A DNA stretch of 64,000 nucleotides from Schistosoma haematobium (taxonomy: Eukaryota > Platyhelminthes > Trematoda > Strigeidida > Schistosomatidae): positions 17,105,501 to 17,169,500 of the forward strand of contig NC_067201.1 of NCBI RefSeq assembly GCF_000699445.3, in the 5' to 3' direction. The position numbers and the translations under genes were made by a program. Every line of letters starts with the position of its first letter. Within the stretch, counting starts at the first letter, position 1. Under the pieces are notes generated by a model, which did no database searches, had not been told where the DNA came from, and saw only the letters and a program-made list of their open reading frames with translations. Of this stretch, positions 1 to 14,374 are shown one piece after another.

Positions 1-1143
1 AGCTAATATCGTAACTTGGAATAAACCTAACCGATAATGAAGTTAGATTGCTTCACAGACAGTGTACTGTTGTTCAAGTGAACTGTAGGTATATTAAATG
101 GCAACATTATGTCTATGTTTACTCATGACATAATTTAAAGTAACGGGACTTTCTTTTATCTAACTAAACGCGGACTCAAATTGTTGATTCCCATCTTGTC
201 TAGATCATATCCATTTCCTGAAAATCGTTTTGTGATCACTTTAATTACAAACTTGAGACTTTGAACTGTCTTTTCCCAAATAACTTTAATCAACGTATGC
301 TAACACAGTAGTTTTGTATGTAACCAGCTCAATGTAGCCTTAGTCCAGATATTGGATAAAATATGTTACAAAATGACATTTGTCTTTTACAACGAAGGAT
401 CAGTTCGATAAGTTTCATTTAGATTCTTTCTACTAGGTAGTAGCAAGTTTTTCAGACTACTGCAACATTATGTACTCTAATGGACTCCTCTCTTAATTTA
501 TAAGGAAAAAGTTGTGGATCCTACCAGTTTTATAACAATTCACCCGTGCTTCATCTCAGATCAAGTGTATCCTCAACTTCTTATTCGCACATATTTATAA
601 GCCATTGTAATGGGGGTTAGGCGACCGAATTATTGATGTCTGTTTCCTACAAAGACATTAAGACGAATGTGTCAAAATTTAAAATAATTTTCACACCAAG
701 ATTACAGCCGTGAGCCTAAACAATGTACTGTTGTCGAAGCAATCCACTTACTTCGGGATCGAAAAACAGTCTATACTCAAAGCATGCTATAGACCAAATA
801 CGTATTTAAAGTTCCATTTCAAGTTTAGACACCCAATCATCTAGACAGACAGAGTAGCTTCAATAATTAACCAATCATAAATTGCATATGTCAGGCTGAT
901 TGATATTTCGTGGTCTCAAGTCTCATAGTATTTTTTTCTTACTAAAAAATTAAGGTATCTTTTTTACGGGAGTAGGCAGACCGAAATTCAGACCCACAAA
1001 AGGAACGTTTAATAACTGATCAATAATGCGGGCAACCAATAAATTATCTGGGCAGATAGCTAATAAATTAGCATTGGTAATTGTTACATTATTGATTGAG
1101 CAAGCCGTTTACTGATTGGCCGATTTCATAAATGCAAAGTTAG
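1..1143. other. Intergenic upstream of actin
   Basis: No ORF, RNA gene or recognisable repeat is seen. The stretch is AT-rich. Its last 300 bases hold CCAAT motifs on either strand (871-875, 1036-1040, and inverted at 1115-1119) that could belong to the actin promoter. No convincing TATA box was found at a standard distance. Confidence 0.5.
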
Positions 1144-1153
1144 CCATTTATGG
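1144..1153 (+). promoter_or_regulatory. CArG box (SRF-type site) of actin promoter
   Basis: The ten bases read CC, six A/T, GG, a perfect CArG box. It lies 55 bp upstream of the actin ATG. Serum response factor/MADS-box proteins bind such sites in animal actin promoters. The motif and its position are seen directly; binding is inferred. Confidence 0.65.
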
Positions 1154-1175
1154 TCATTTCATCAAACGTATTTAG

Positions 1176-2339
<1,164 letters not shown>

Positions 2340-2350
2340 TTTTTGTTTGT

Positions 2351-2356
2351 AATAAA
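2351..2356 (+). terminator. Polyadenylation signal of actin
   Basis: An AATAAA hexamer lies 12 bases after the actin stop codon, followed by a T-rich stretch. This is consistent with a very short 3' UTR. Confidence 0.6.
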
Positions 2357-3564
2357 TTTATCCTCATTATTTCATGCTCTGTATCTTTATGTAGTGATGA
2401 GTTATTGTTTGGGGATAGTTCTCTAGTCTTTTTAGTGTATTAACTCACATTATGTACTGTGGTTATTGTCTGTCCGGCATATATGGGACGAGTCCATGTT
2501 GTTCATATAGGTTGAAGGATCTCAGATCGGCCTCTTAGACACAAAGAGTGACGTTGGTACCGTGGTCCTCATGGATGCCATCCATGTGTTCTTGACCCTA
2601 TTTAGTTACGCTCGTACGCCTCGGTGTTGTGGGTTTTGCAATCTATAGGTGTAGGAGTTTGCTGCGTTCTAGTGTTTGGCTGTGATTAGGTAAGAGAAGA
2701 ATTTAACGCTTTAAAGGTTACCTATATATATCGCATCCGTTTCTCGCTTTTGTCTGGAAGTCCCCTTCTAGAGTCGATGGCAAAAACCTCTAGGTTGTTT
2801 AGCGAGGTTAGGGCGTGTAGGTCACACAACTTATTTGAGTGAGATTAATTCTGTGTCTGTAGTCATGTTAGAGCTGCCTGCAGTGCTTGACTCCCGAGCC
2901 TGTCATAAGTAATCTAAGGCGCGGGTAGTTGGCACTGGAGATCCGTTGCTGCCACAGGTTTTGAAATAAGTGTATTGAGGGGTTCCTACGCGGCTTGTGA
3001 ACTTCCGAGATCTCGTGTTTGGTGCAATAACTGGGCCATACTTCCAGCGAAGGAATGTCCGTGTAAGTCCTAGTGAGTCTTTTCTCCTTATGACCATTGG
3101 TCCTGAAGTCTATAACTTGTCGGCACAAACTCCTCGTGGACAACAAGTTAGCGTTCTTATTTAAGTATGTCAAGACGCTCGTACTCCAGAGTTGGTGCTA
3201 TCTGTCGGGTCACCGAGAGCTCTCCTGTTATTTTACATGAACGACAGGTGTTATGGGCGTTAGTAGCTCTAATCATTTCGTTTGGGAGTGCTCGACGCTA
3301 GGGAATTATCGCGTGGGCTTGTCGTAATTCGGGACTTAACGTTCAAATGTAATAAACAGGCCCAAGTCTTATCGAAGGTATGAATTCAGGACAGCTTAGA
3401 ATTCGCAACTGAAAGGGAGAAGTCATTTCAAGTGCTTTACAACTTCGCTCCTGTATCCGCCTATACATGGATGTGCTTTGGGTTATCAAACAGATAACTA
3501 GTTTTTGTGCTATTTGGTGGTTCAGTAACCTCAATAGTTATATCTTCCCACTTGCTGGAACTCT
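2357..3564. other. Intergenic, GC-richer stretch without ORFs
   Basis: From about 2470 to 3340 the sequence is visibly richer in G and C than the flanks and has no long ORF. That contrast suggests an old LTR or other repeat fragment. I found no second copy in the window and no clear TG/CA ends, so the family is unknown. Confidence 0.3.
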
Positions 3565-3775
3565 AACAGTCACACTCAATGGTCAGGGTTTGGACTGAGG
3601 TATGCAGATTAGGTGTACTGACCATCTATCGGATAGCGATGAGTATTATCCCTGCTTCGGTTTGGGCACCTGGGCAGTATCACAGCCTTCACACATATCA
3701 AGGGAGATTTGTGTGGCGCATATGTATTTGGTGCCTCCTTGTACCAATATCTGTGTCAAAATAAATGAATAATGC
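3565..3775 (+). mobile_element. 3' tail of a non-LTR retrotransposon (LINE)
   Basis: The stretch ends with a tail of the form TTTGGTGCC...CTTGTACCAAT...TGTGT followed by short AATAAA repeats. The same tail occurs at 5784-5853 and at the end of the LINE relic near 16120, so it is a 5'-truncated copy of that family or a relative. No coding capacity remains. Confidence 0.6.
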
Positions 3776-5783
3776 TCTTCCGTACTAGTTTATTTTTTGT
3801 TCGCGGAAGTGATCTCAGATTATTTGAGCATATGTCACATAATAAGCTTCAGAAGGTAGGATATGAACGGAATGACTGATTTAGTGAAACTCCAAATGAA
3901 AAGCCTAAATCTTTGGAGATATACTGCATAGGCAGTTTGCACAAATACTTGACCGTTGTGGTGGGTTTTTTTTAATCCTAATGGTTACACAAATTTCAGG
4001 GATGTCTGCTGTGTTGTGTACAGAATCTGTCAAACATCTCAAATTATATGGTTTTTATTTACTAAGTAGCTTACAACATCATGGTTGTGCCACAATGTCA
4101 GGTCGTAACTTTTCAAATAAAATCCCGAGTAACATCGATACATGTAAAACACTTGCCTACAAAAATACTACTTTAATGTTTTCTGAGTAGGTTGTTTGTT
4201 AGATTCATTATTTCAGAGACGAAACATCTTACTCTCATGTCTCGATAAAACCTCAACCCGAAAACCATTGAAATCATTTTGAGTAAGGGATTCCGAAAGG
4301 TTTATACAATTGCTGCCATGTATATTTTTCAGAATAAAAAATTCAATGTTTGTGGGGATCAATTTTAATAAGCGTCATGATAGATAATAAAACCGTGAAA
4401 CAAAAACACCATATTTCCACATATTAGTTTCACGATTAAGAATCCTTATTTTATATGCTGACATCAAATTGACTAGAGAGGCTATAAACTCCAGACTCTA
4501 CGATCCATAGATCAACCAGACAACATATAAAGTCGTAGATCTAAAAACGAATGGTTGTGAACTTATGGAGAACTATAACAAGAAGAGTTAGAATGCAAAT
4601 CATAACTAGGAGTTTGGATACCACAGCAAACCTGAAGGGGTGTTCGTGGGCGAAAGCCTTCATTGCCAATTTATTCGACATAACTAGACGTAAAATTAAT
4701 AAAACAATCATATTCATGAGGAGTTGCACGACGAAAACTGTCGGGTCAGAATGGGACAGCACAAAGGTTCACCTCAGAATAGTGAAACTTAATAAAGGTC
4801 ATCAGTAAATCAAAGAGCAGAAAACAGACACAATACAGAAATAGCTGGATTAGGAAATCTGGATGCAGTTGTCGACGGACTCAAAGTTCACAGTACTAAC
4901 CAGTAACTTGTATAGAGATCGTTTGATGCTCGGAACTAGAACAAACGAATATATGATAGTTTTACAAATGAAATTCAGGTTATGGAGAATTATTTCCTTG
5001 TCCTGTTCTAACTTTTTTGAGGTTGTATTACACATGACTAATGTCACTAACTGAATATAAACGTCCAGAAGTACGAGGACAGTACTCAAAATTAGCTATA
5101 ATGTTGGAAAATTATTAGTTTAGCGAAGATGAGATTCAACAATTTCAATTTATCATTCTGCTCATTTGCAGCCAAGTAATTCGAGGAGATCAATGTCCGA
5201 GATGCCTTTTTCTGCAGTTTCTACCATTTAACTACTGAAAAACAGAACATTTAAGCTAAATTAATTACAGATTCCCTTAAAAACTAACTGGCTTTTTCTC
5301 AATATAAATGGCTGATTAAACTGTTCACATAACTAATTTCAATTGCCGAGAAATACACAGAGTATTTACATGTTTTAGCATAGACATTTCAGTAGGTTTA
5401 CTGAGATTCGTTTGAAAATTCTAAGAAAAATAAGGTTATTTTGTAACAAGCTAATCATGAATGACACTAATTACTTTTTTGATTGTGAAGTGCTTTAATC
5501 TAAAGCTAGAAAATCATTGAAAAACGGAGCATCTGACGAGTTCGGGACTCCACACCAGTAATACGACACTTAATAATCTTATGTTGAATAGAACCTAAAC
5601 TAGAGTGGACTTCTGTGATAACCTAGTAGCTAGTGTAGTTTCAGTGAAAAAATCAATCACCATTGATGATATTGAGTGAGGACTGTACAAATTGATTGGA
5701 ACTGGAAAAAGTAGTCTTAGCGGTATCATAACCACAGTAGGGTCTAGAGGCGAAAAACTAGGACCAGCCCTCACACAAATCGA
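3776..5783. other. Intergenic, nothing recognisable
   Basis: AT-rich sequence. The short ORFs at 4541-5089 lie on both strands over the same bases and have no domain, signal peptide or start context, so I treat them as chance. Confidence 0.5.
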
Positions 5784-5853
5784 ATGAAGTGTGGTGCCCC
5801 CTTGTACCAATGTTTATGTGCTTAAATAAATGATAAATATAAATAAATAAAAG
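5784..5853 (+). mobile_element. LINE 3' tail fragment
   Basis: Carries the GTGGTGCC...CTTGTACCAATGTTTATGTG tail followed by (A)AATAAATA repeats, the same 3' terminus as near 3770 and 16120. The insertion may extend upstream to about 5600, but that boundary is not visible. Confidence 0.55.
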
Positions 5854-7111
5854 GAATTTTAAGTTTTCCAGCTCGTTTAAGTTGGGTACAGAAAATATAA
5901 TTTCCACGAGCAATATAAGACCAGTGGTAACTAAGCATTTTTTCTTATAAGGGGCTATCTAGTATACTTGTGTTCAAACTGTATTGTAGGGTATTGAGGA
6001 GATTGTTGAATCTGAAGTTTTACACCACGGACTGACTTTCGTCAAACAACTACTGGAAGTACTGAATACTTGGTTCACCCTAGCTAATTCACTCAGTAAC
6101 CGATCATAGGACTTGCAGTTAGGAGTACAAATTCATTCAAAAGCGAAGACAGAAAGACTGATTCACCAATGAGTATTATCCGCCAACTAGTTGATAAATG
6201 CTTACCACGAAACGACCAGGGAAATAGAATATCGGTTTTAGTGGGGTCCTTAAATGGATTCACCTATGTTGACACAAACATATATTACTTAATTAGACAA
6301 AATGTGCATTTAAATTTCCTATCTTTATACAAGAAATTAATTATGGAAAAATAAAGACATTCATTTCATCCCATCATGTGTTGTTGGATTTAATTTATTA
6401 ACAACTGACACTGTCTACACTGAATAGGAAATAATTTTAAGCATTTCAATTAAATGGAAAATATAAAAACCTAGAGGTGAACAATGCAACATTTTGATGA
6501 CAAACTCAAATAGCAATTGTTGTACTTGAGTTTCATAAAAGTGAAAAAAAATACTAGAATGGGTAGATGGAGAGTTGGATAGAAAAAGATACATATAAAA
6601 ACCTGTAAGAATTCAAAGTTTGTGAGATGAATGAATGCAGTTAAAATTTATTTCCTGACGTACTTCCCAAATATTATTAAAATGATACTGTTATCGATAA
6701 ATAGGTTAAGTAGGGTTTAATGTATCTTATCTGTTTTCTCTGCTTATTTAAAAGATTTTCAATCGTCATAGTCACAATTTCAAGTCTTAATAACTTAAAA
6801 AGAAAAAAAACAGGAGAAAGGATTGCCTCAAATAACAGAAAATTAGTGGATGCTTGTGTTTTATAGTGAATCGATAAAAACCACAGTGGAGAATGACAAA
6901 ATCCATGATATTACAAATATACGGTGGAGTTCGCCAAAGAACGACCTGTCTAATGTAAACTGTTCAACATAGGGGTCAATCATTCATCGACCTTTTTTGT
7001 AGTATTCTCAATAATTATTGGAAATTGAAGTTACGATAAGTATCTATCAGTTATGACACATGGAAAATTTGAAAAAGTACTTCAAAGGTGGATTGCCTTT
7101 TTTGATAAATT
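5854..7111. other. Intergenic, nothing recognisable
   Basis: AT-rich sequence with no supported gene. The short ORF at 6169-6354 has no recognisable features. Confidence 0.5.
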
Positions 7112-7124
7112 GTATTTTCATTTC
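7112..7124 (+). repeat. Target-site duplication, left copy
   Basis: GTATTTTCATTTC here is repeated exactly at 7926-7938, bracketing the truncated RTE insertion. Confidence 0.85.
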
Positions 7125-7925
7125 TGGTTAGCGTTTTTTTAGCGAGTTTAGACGATCTGGCCCTTCTATCCCAAACGCAACAACAGATGCAGGAGAAGAC
7201 AAACAGTGTGGCAGCAACAATAGGTCTCAATATACACAAAGGGAAAAGCAAGATTCTCCGATACAACACAGAATGCACCAATCCAGTCACAATTGATGGA
7301 GAAGATTTGGAAGATGTAAAAACCTTTACGTATTTGGGCAGCATCATTGATGAACAGGGTGGATCTGATGAAGATGAGAAGGCGCAGATCGGCAAAGCAA
7401 GAGCAGCATATTTACAACTGAGGAACATCTGGAACTCAAAGCAACTGTCAACCAACACCAAGGTCAGGATTTTCAATACAAATGTCAAGACAGTTCTACT
7501 GTATGGGGCAGAAACCTGGAGAACTACGAAAGCCATCATCCAGAAAATACAGGTGTTTATTAACAATTGTCTACGCAAAATACTTCAGATCCATTGGCCG
7601 GACACTATTAGCAACAACCTACTGTGGGAGAGAACAAACCAGATCCCAGTGGAGGAAGAAATCAGGAAGAAGCGCTGGAAGTGGATAGGACACACATTGA
7701 GGAAAGCACCCAACTCCGTCACAAGACAAGCCCTCACATGGAATCCTGAAGGTCAAAGGAAAAGAGGAAGACCAAAGAACACATTACGCCGAGAAATGGA
7801 GATAGACATGAGAAAAATGAACAAGAATTGGATGGAACTAGAAAAGAAGGCCCAGGACAGAGTGGGTTGGAGAATGCTGGTCAGCGGCCTATGCTCCATT
7901 GGGGGTAACAGGCGTAAGTAAGTAA
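7125..7925 (+). mobile_element. 5'-inverted, truncated SR2-like RTE retrotransposon
   Basis: From about 7150 to 7921 this is the 3' quarter of the same RTE family as the full-length element at 40954-44166. It begins at the RT catalytic region and ends in the (TAAG)n tail. An ORF of 244 codons (7187-7921) covers the thumb and C-terminal domain, including LLYGAETW and a [13 protein letters not shown] stretch. The first ~25 bp (7125-7149) match the 5' UTR of the full-length element (44045-44067) in the opposite orientation. So the insertion consists of an inverted 5' scrap joined to a sense 3' part, bracketed by a perfect 13-bp duplication. The RT core is missing, so it cannot be active. Three to four residues present in the full-length copy (around ASAA) are deleted. 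Confidence 0.88.
7187..7921 (+). pseudogene. RTE ORF remnant (RT C-terminal part)
   Basis: This 244-codon reading frame is open to the family's normal stop. It matches the last quarter of the endonuclease-reverse transcriptase at 43979-40962 nearly residue for residue. It lacks the endonuclease and the catalytic RT motifs, so it is a dead fragment. The ATG is simply an internal methionine of the parent ORF. Confidence 0.85.
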
Positions 7926-7938
7926 GTATTTTCATTTC
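7926..7938 (+). repeat. Target-site duplication, right copy
   Basis: Exact repeat of 7112-7124, immediately after the TAAG tail. Confidence 0.85.
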
Positions 7939-10900
7939 CGTAAAACAAAGTAATCACTCTTGACAATATAATGTATTATTAATAATTATATACAAATTAG
8001 ACATTATATTTACTTGTAAACGTTGGAAATTTATTATGCTGAGCCAATGTTATCTTAGACGTGTTGAGATTATAAAACTCACTATTGCTTCTTTTTTAAT
8101 GCAGTGTCACAAGAAACGAAATATGCATTTTGTCAGCTAAACTTATAAAAAAAAATAAACCTACTGGCAAATCTAGAGAGAGATGAAGGATTTCCTTCAA
8201 AGAAAACAATTAAGAGAATATAATAAAGGAAAACATAAGACTAAAAATAATAAAAAAATGTAACCGGGTAGTTATAACTCATAGACATATTATTATTACT
8301 ATATGGACAAAATACTATGAATACGAACAAGATACATCCTCCGAATTACGACAAACAAGCGACTATACTGGAAAAAATATTAACTTTCAACTTTTTGAGA
8401 TAAGGTATATAAACAAGAATATGTAACAAAAAACACTATACACTTCAAGTATATAAAAACCTAGGATGAATGGCATTTTTAGCATTTTAAGATTGATAGT
8501 AATGGAGTTTTGAAAATATTCGAAAGTGTCCTGTACAGTTTGAAAACCATTGCATATATCATCTTTTCTTTGTTAACAAGTTGATAATTGATAATACTTC
8601 AGATAATTTCTGATGAAATATTCGAAGATATGAGGACATAAACACCGCTCAGAAAAATGAATAAATGGCTTAACCATTTTTAAAGAACTATTATATACAA
8701 AATTTAGAACAGTATAACACAACGCTTCATAAAAACACATGAGTATACGGGGAGTGAAAATATGAAAACCCATGAACTTTCAGATTTGAAAAGAAAAACA
8801 AGTTATCCATAAAGATGAAATCCACTAATTTATTGACTATTGTGGAAATGGCCTATGTATCAAAAACCAACTACAAGAAAATGTGTCGCGCGACTAGCGT
8901 ATCATTATAAACCGATTGAACACACGCAGTGACATTATCGGATTACATTACAATGCCGACAGAAAATAAAGCTAGGTAATTTACAAAAAAAATGTAGATA
9001 ATACATACGGTAGACACATAGTCCTCTCAAATCAAGATGAATTAGATCCCACATAGACAAATAGTAATCCGAAAAAAAAAACATTACGAGAAACAAAACA
9101 AAATGACAAACAACAAAAATGTGTAGTAAAGAATAAAAATTTATTTTATTTTTTTCAATTTTGTATGCAACATTATAAGATAATGAAACAATGAAGAAGA
9201 TAAGCACATATATAGGATAGAAGAAACACTTACATGTGTATGTAATGTAAATAGATCATTTTCATAGATACTTATCAATATAATTTAGCTGTGACAAAAT
9301 TGACAATGATGTTTGACACCATTGGAAACTAATAATAATGGACAGTATGACAGTGAATATAATGTAAGACAAACAAATGAAACATAAATGTCATAATACA
9401 ATGTGAAGAGTCAATAGACGGTAGGCTATTCGAATACTTCGAAGAATTATCTTTTTTTTTCTTCATAAATTTGTTATTCATTAATAAATGATGAAGACAA
9501 GTGGTCGGTAGACAGACAAATGAATAGATGAATAAAACAATTCACACAACTGAAGATGGTTTTCATACATCAACACTAGTATTGATGGTGCATAACATGA
9601 GTGCACATATACGAGTAAACAATTATAATTACTTCTTAAATGAATGAATGAAAATTGAATAAATGTAGAACCAAACTTGAAATATGATTGTTGCTGTTGT
9701 GGTGGTAGCATTGGTCTAAAAAAGAGCAAAATATTAAAATTGATTTTGTTCAAAAAGAAAGACGGTGAATGGTTGAATTCTTTCTTCATAGGAAACAAGA
9801 AAAAAAACTTATAAAGTAATAACCATAATAATTCACATTGATGTATTTTACTGACATATTTATCATTATAACACATAGTTAATCAGTTCAGTCAAAATCA
9901 AGATGGAATCTGGTGTAAGAGTGTGTGGAAAATCAAAATAATCTTGATATTAGCTGATGTACACTTCATTTTATATTGAACTAGAAAAAAAAAGATTGAA
10001 TCTAAAAATTTACTAACAAAACATAGAGGTAGATGAGATATTGCCATTCGTATGTTCAATATTTGGTGATATCATCTTATGATATTACTGAGGAAGGACA
10101 ACATTGTCATGAATATATAACGTTGAAATATGTATTCAAACAATAATGAATATACAATTTTATTGTATATTTAAAAACAAGAAGTTTGAAAAGAATATTA
10201 GTTAAGTAGATGAATAACAAAAACGTAGAATGTTTAAATAAACGAAACAATAATTACTCAGTTACATGAACTTTTTAAACATTAGGCAAAGCTTACAAAG
10301 TACTAACGTGCATACTTATAATTATATCAAAAGATTTTCGACAAACAAAAACTCATTCAGTTCCCAGTTCTATTGATGAGATTTAGTGCAAAGTGATTTC
10401 TCTTTAGAAGATATTGGAGCATTGTAAAGCGGCAGGTTTCACAAAGTCAACAGAAAATGCCCTCGAAAATTGTTGTATGATTGTAGAAAGTTTATCAAGG
10501 TTTTAAAATTAGAACGATATACATGTGTATATACTACAGAGTAATGGGAAGACTTCAGATTTAATTCCAGTTACTTGTTAACAGTACACAGTAGGTGAGG
10601 AAAAATAATTAAAACATAGAATCAGAATAAGAGGTATGAAGTGGGAAATAACTAAGTTTAGACCGTATATCACTCTACAAGACAGTCAGTTAAAGTTGAA
10701 TTCTAACTTAGTGACAAAGCAGGATTATAGTTACGGTATGATAACAATGAAAAATAAATATTAATAATAAAAGTAGTGAATAACATAGCGATGGTCGAAC
10801 ATGTGGAAAAAATAGTAAATCAGAAAAACAAAAAGAACCAACTGATAATGATCATTGTACAACTGAATGTAATTTACAAGTTCGAATTTTTGTATTTGTA

Positions 10901-11751
10901 TTTGAACTAAAAATATTGTCTGAAGTAGAGAACAGTGTGGTTAGAAATTTCAAACTATTCAAAGTCACTATCATCAACTTGACTGAAGAGAATACTTCTA
11001 TCTTATTAGTTTAAAAAGGAATTTAGGTTAGCGTTTATACCAAGTGAATTTTTAGTTCTGGTATACTGTAATAACGTACAAACTAAAAATCAGACATTAT
11101 GGCTAGGATTATGTAGAATCTGTAATGTGAATAGCGAAGGTCTTCTAATTCTGCCTTCATCATTTAAATTATGAATAAAATTTTTTTAAAAAAATCAACA
11201 GCTAGTCAATGAACCAGTTATTTGTTGTATTGAAATTCTTTGGAGAAATATTAATACTAAAGGAATTAACTTGTTTTCCGTAAGTACAGTGTATTTTCTT
11301 TACGATGGGGCTAGCAGGAGCACTATCGCTGTCAAGTGTAAAGATGCACCATGCAGTAATAGAGAAGTTAAGATCTTGTCTACAGGTTACATGACTAATT
11401 AAGTCTATGATATTTGGTCGCACAGTAGGAGTCTAGTAACAAGTAACGCAACTAATGTGAACTCCTTCTATCATATGTAAGAGGACTAGAGTACAAATAT
11501 CCTTGCCGTGCCAAATAATACGGCTAAGTTAAGTTATCCTGGATAAAAGCATTGATTAGATTTAATAAAACTAAGCGTTAAACAATTTTCGGTAATTTAT
11601 TTTGCAAGGAGTCATTAACCATTTTTAAATTATCTTTTCCTTAACATACTAGTGAAATACAGGTTGTTGTTGTAGTATATGTAACATTAAGTCTATACAC
11701 TGAAGCTGATGGTTAAATTATGATCATGTTAAATATTCAATGTTATATTCA
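7939..11751. other. Intergenic, AT-rich, nothing recognisable
   Basis: Very AT-rich with many A-runs. The ORFs at 8573-8773, 8935-9207 and 9481-9876 are Phe/Leu/Tyr-rich low-complexity translations of A/T-rich DNA and have no start, splice or domain support. Confidence 0.45.
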
Positions 11752-11850
11752 GTCAGTCAGCTACAACGTAAGACCAGACATATTATGCATCGGTCCAAGT
11801 TGCCATACCTCATTAACACAGCAAGATGAACACCAGATTCATAGAAGTAG
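11752..11850 (+). mobile_element. Possible LINE 5' fragment
   Basis: Starts with CAGTCAGTCAGCTACAACGT. A CAGT run leading into CAGCTACAACGT recurs at about 16856-16877. Such a repeated start followed by non-coding sequence suggests the 5' end of a retroelement; the family could not be fixed. Confidence 0.35.
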
Positions 11851-12399
11851 TAATAAGTGCTATTCACTAGAATGATAAAAGCTTAATGGTGAATTTACGG
11901 AATTCACATTTAACACATAAAGTGTTGTAACAGGACGCTCACTGATTGTCAGTCATAAAGATCAAAGCATACACGTACGACTTATTTTAATTACAACAAT
12001 CTACTGATGAATAACGAGATGGATAAAATAAAAAGCAAAATAATCTCACATCTCAGCTTTTATGTTTTGGAAAAGAAACACAGGATAATAAATGCAGAAA
12101 TTAAAAAATTACGAAGAATTTAAAGAAGATAAAACTAAATAATGATTTTGTAGTTATTTCAATATACAAGTTGTTAGTCAACTGTTGAATAGATAAGGAT
12201 ACAGAGTTAAAATTACAACGATCTTTAGATTCTACATATCTGATGGAAAAATTGTATAAAACAAAGTGATGAGGTTATTCGATATTTGTTAATTAAATTA
12301 CCTAGACGGAAGTAGTGATTTATTGTTTAGCTGGATTATTATTAATGAATAGAAGCATTCTATGAATTTATATTACACACATTCTGCCCACCAACATTA

Positions 12400-12860
12400 T
12401 TCGGAAAGGGAAGATGACGATAAGTTGCTGATTGTTAGTGAAATAGAGAAATCGATAGCTGGATTGAGGTGAAGCAGAGCGACAGGAGTCTATATGTTAA
12501 TTTAAGGTCTTCAAAGATGGTGCTCCAGGAATTTTCAATGAGGTGTTAAGCGAAGCTTCGAAACCGAACGTAATTCCATTTAACTGGATGTTATGACTAG
12601 TCGTTTTCTCTCATAAGGAACGATAAAAACGTCTTATGGTACCCAACCAGAGGTTAATGTGAATAATATGGCTCCTAAAATATTAGCTTCCATAATTATC
12701 CGAAGTTTAGCTGAAGTTTATACACGGTGAATATGAAGAAACCAGGCATATTTGACTACAACCCTAGTCTTCGAAGTGCTGACAGGATTAGACCAATTTA
12801 TTGGCAGCGTTCGTGATCAAAAGACAACACAAAGCTGTATCAACAACAGATAGGGTTGGT
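12400..12860 (+). pseudogene. Degenerate reverse-transcriptase relic
   Basis: Conceptual translation in shifting frames shows faint RT-like pieces: an acidic helix, then a 'GVDGIY...FKDGAPGIFNEVL'-like stretch and later a 'RIRPIYW'-like stretch. Stops and frameshifts are frequent. It looks like an old LINE RT fragment just upstream of the better-preserved relic at 12930-16120, but it may be a separate insertion. Confidence 0.3.
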
Positions 12861-13144
12861 CTTTAGAAAGTTTCAACACTGATGTCTGTTGTCTCTCCGA
12901 GACCGGTATTCAAGACTCTAGTGAGGTACTACAAATTCGATCTTCATATGTCGCTTCGGAAAGTTTGCTTTGCGTGCGTTCATCCGCGGATTCTGTAGCA
13001 TATTCGTCTGGTTTTTCTGGCGTCAATGTCGCAATAAGCTCCAGAGCTAAGGCAACACTGATCGATTGGATCCCCATTAACGGTCGGTTGTGTTGTTAGA
13101 TTAGAAAGCACCATCGAAGCATGAAAAAATTGGTGTGAGAAACG

Positions 13145-13690
13145 ATGTCTTTTCGTCATCTCCGTCACGCTTCAACAGACTACAGCCCGGATGAAATCAA
13201 GGATGAGTTTTACTACCAGTTAACTGTTCTTCTCCAGAAAGTGCATTCGGCAGATATTGTAGTACTAGTCAGAGATTCGAATGCTCAAGTCGGGCGTCTA
13301 GGCACAGAAGAGAGTCGTTTAGGTGGTCGATGGGGATTGGTTGATCGCAGGTTAGATAACGGGGTCAGTCTACTGCAACTGTGCGCGGACCACAACCTGT
13401 TTCTGACTGGCAGTAACTACCAGCACAGTCATAACCGGTGTGACACCTGGCTTCCTCCCTCTGCATCTCAAGCCTGGACTCAGACTGATCACATCGCGAT
13501 CAGCTACCACTGGCGTGGTTATGTACACGACTGCCACAGCTTTTGTAGTACCTATCTGGACTCTGATCATGCCCTTGTTTGCGCTAATCTTACCTTACTT
13601 TTAGTGACCAACAAATTCATCGTCCTAAACGGATCTAATTCAGTAAATTGGTTGCAGCTTCTGTTGCAACTAAATATCAAACCGAGCTAG
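13145..13690 (+). pseudogene. LINE endonuclease fragment
   Basis: A 181-codon open frame covering the C-terminal half of an APE-type endonuclease. The conserved Asp-x-Asn-Ala-Gln-Val-Gly block, the QTDHIAIS block and the catalytic SDH block are visible in the right order. The residue before the first block is changed (Arg for Gly). The upstream half is out of frame. Confidence 0.65.
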
Positions 13691-14374
13691 GTTCAAGGCT
13701 AGCTACCATCCCACCGAAAAGTATAGATGAGCATCGGCTGCAATTGCACGACCACAGACGATGACTGTTACGTAATGAAACTAGGCAAAACTTGCAGAAG
13801 GACCGAGAAGCTTGATGGTCGGAGAGTGCCAATGAGTCGGAAGCAGCAGCTGCATTTGGTAACTGCCGGAAGCTCTTTCAAGTCATCCGAGCCAATGGCA
13901 GTAAGAAGTCTGGTGTGAGTGAAACAATCTGTGAAGGTGACGGTATGCCAATCACTAATGTCTATCGACGTCTTGGACGACGGGCAAAGTTTTTCGTGTA
14001 GCAGATTCACTGGTCCTTTGCCCCGGCAACATCGACCAGACGGTCCTGCTCTCCATGACCTGTGACGGCTGATCCACCTAACGAGGTGTAAGTCCGCAAG
14101 GAAATCCAACTTTTGAAGCAACACAAATCGCCAGGCCCAAAAGACTTACCTCTGGCCCTTTTTAAAGATGGTGATGATTTTCTGGTTGAGGAACTGGCTG
14201 AGTTGTTTACAAAGGTCTGGCAATTAGTGTTCCAACATCATGGAATGAGTCGATAGTTGTTCCTATCTTTAAAAAGGGTTCGCATCGTTTCCGCAACAAC
14301 TATCGGAGGTAAGTCTACTTCCAATTACGTCCAAAATATTGGCTTCCGTCATACTTCGTAGATTGTTCAAAACC

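Noticed and set aside
4541..5089. Overlapping ORFs of 60-85 codons on both strands
   Set aside because: They overlap on opposite strands in A/T-rich DNA and show no motif, signal peptide or splice support.
8573..9876. Minus-strand Phe/Tyr-rich ORFs
   Set aside because: Their composition simply reflects A/T-rich DNA; no domain and no plausible exon boundaries.
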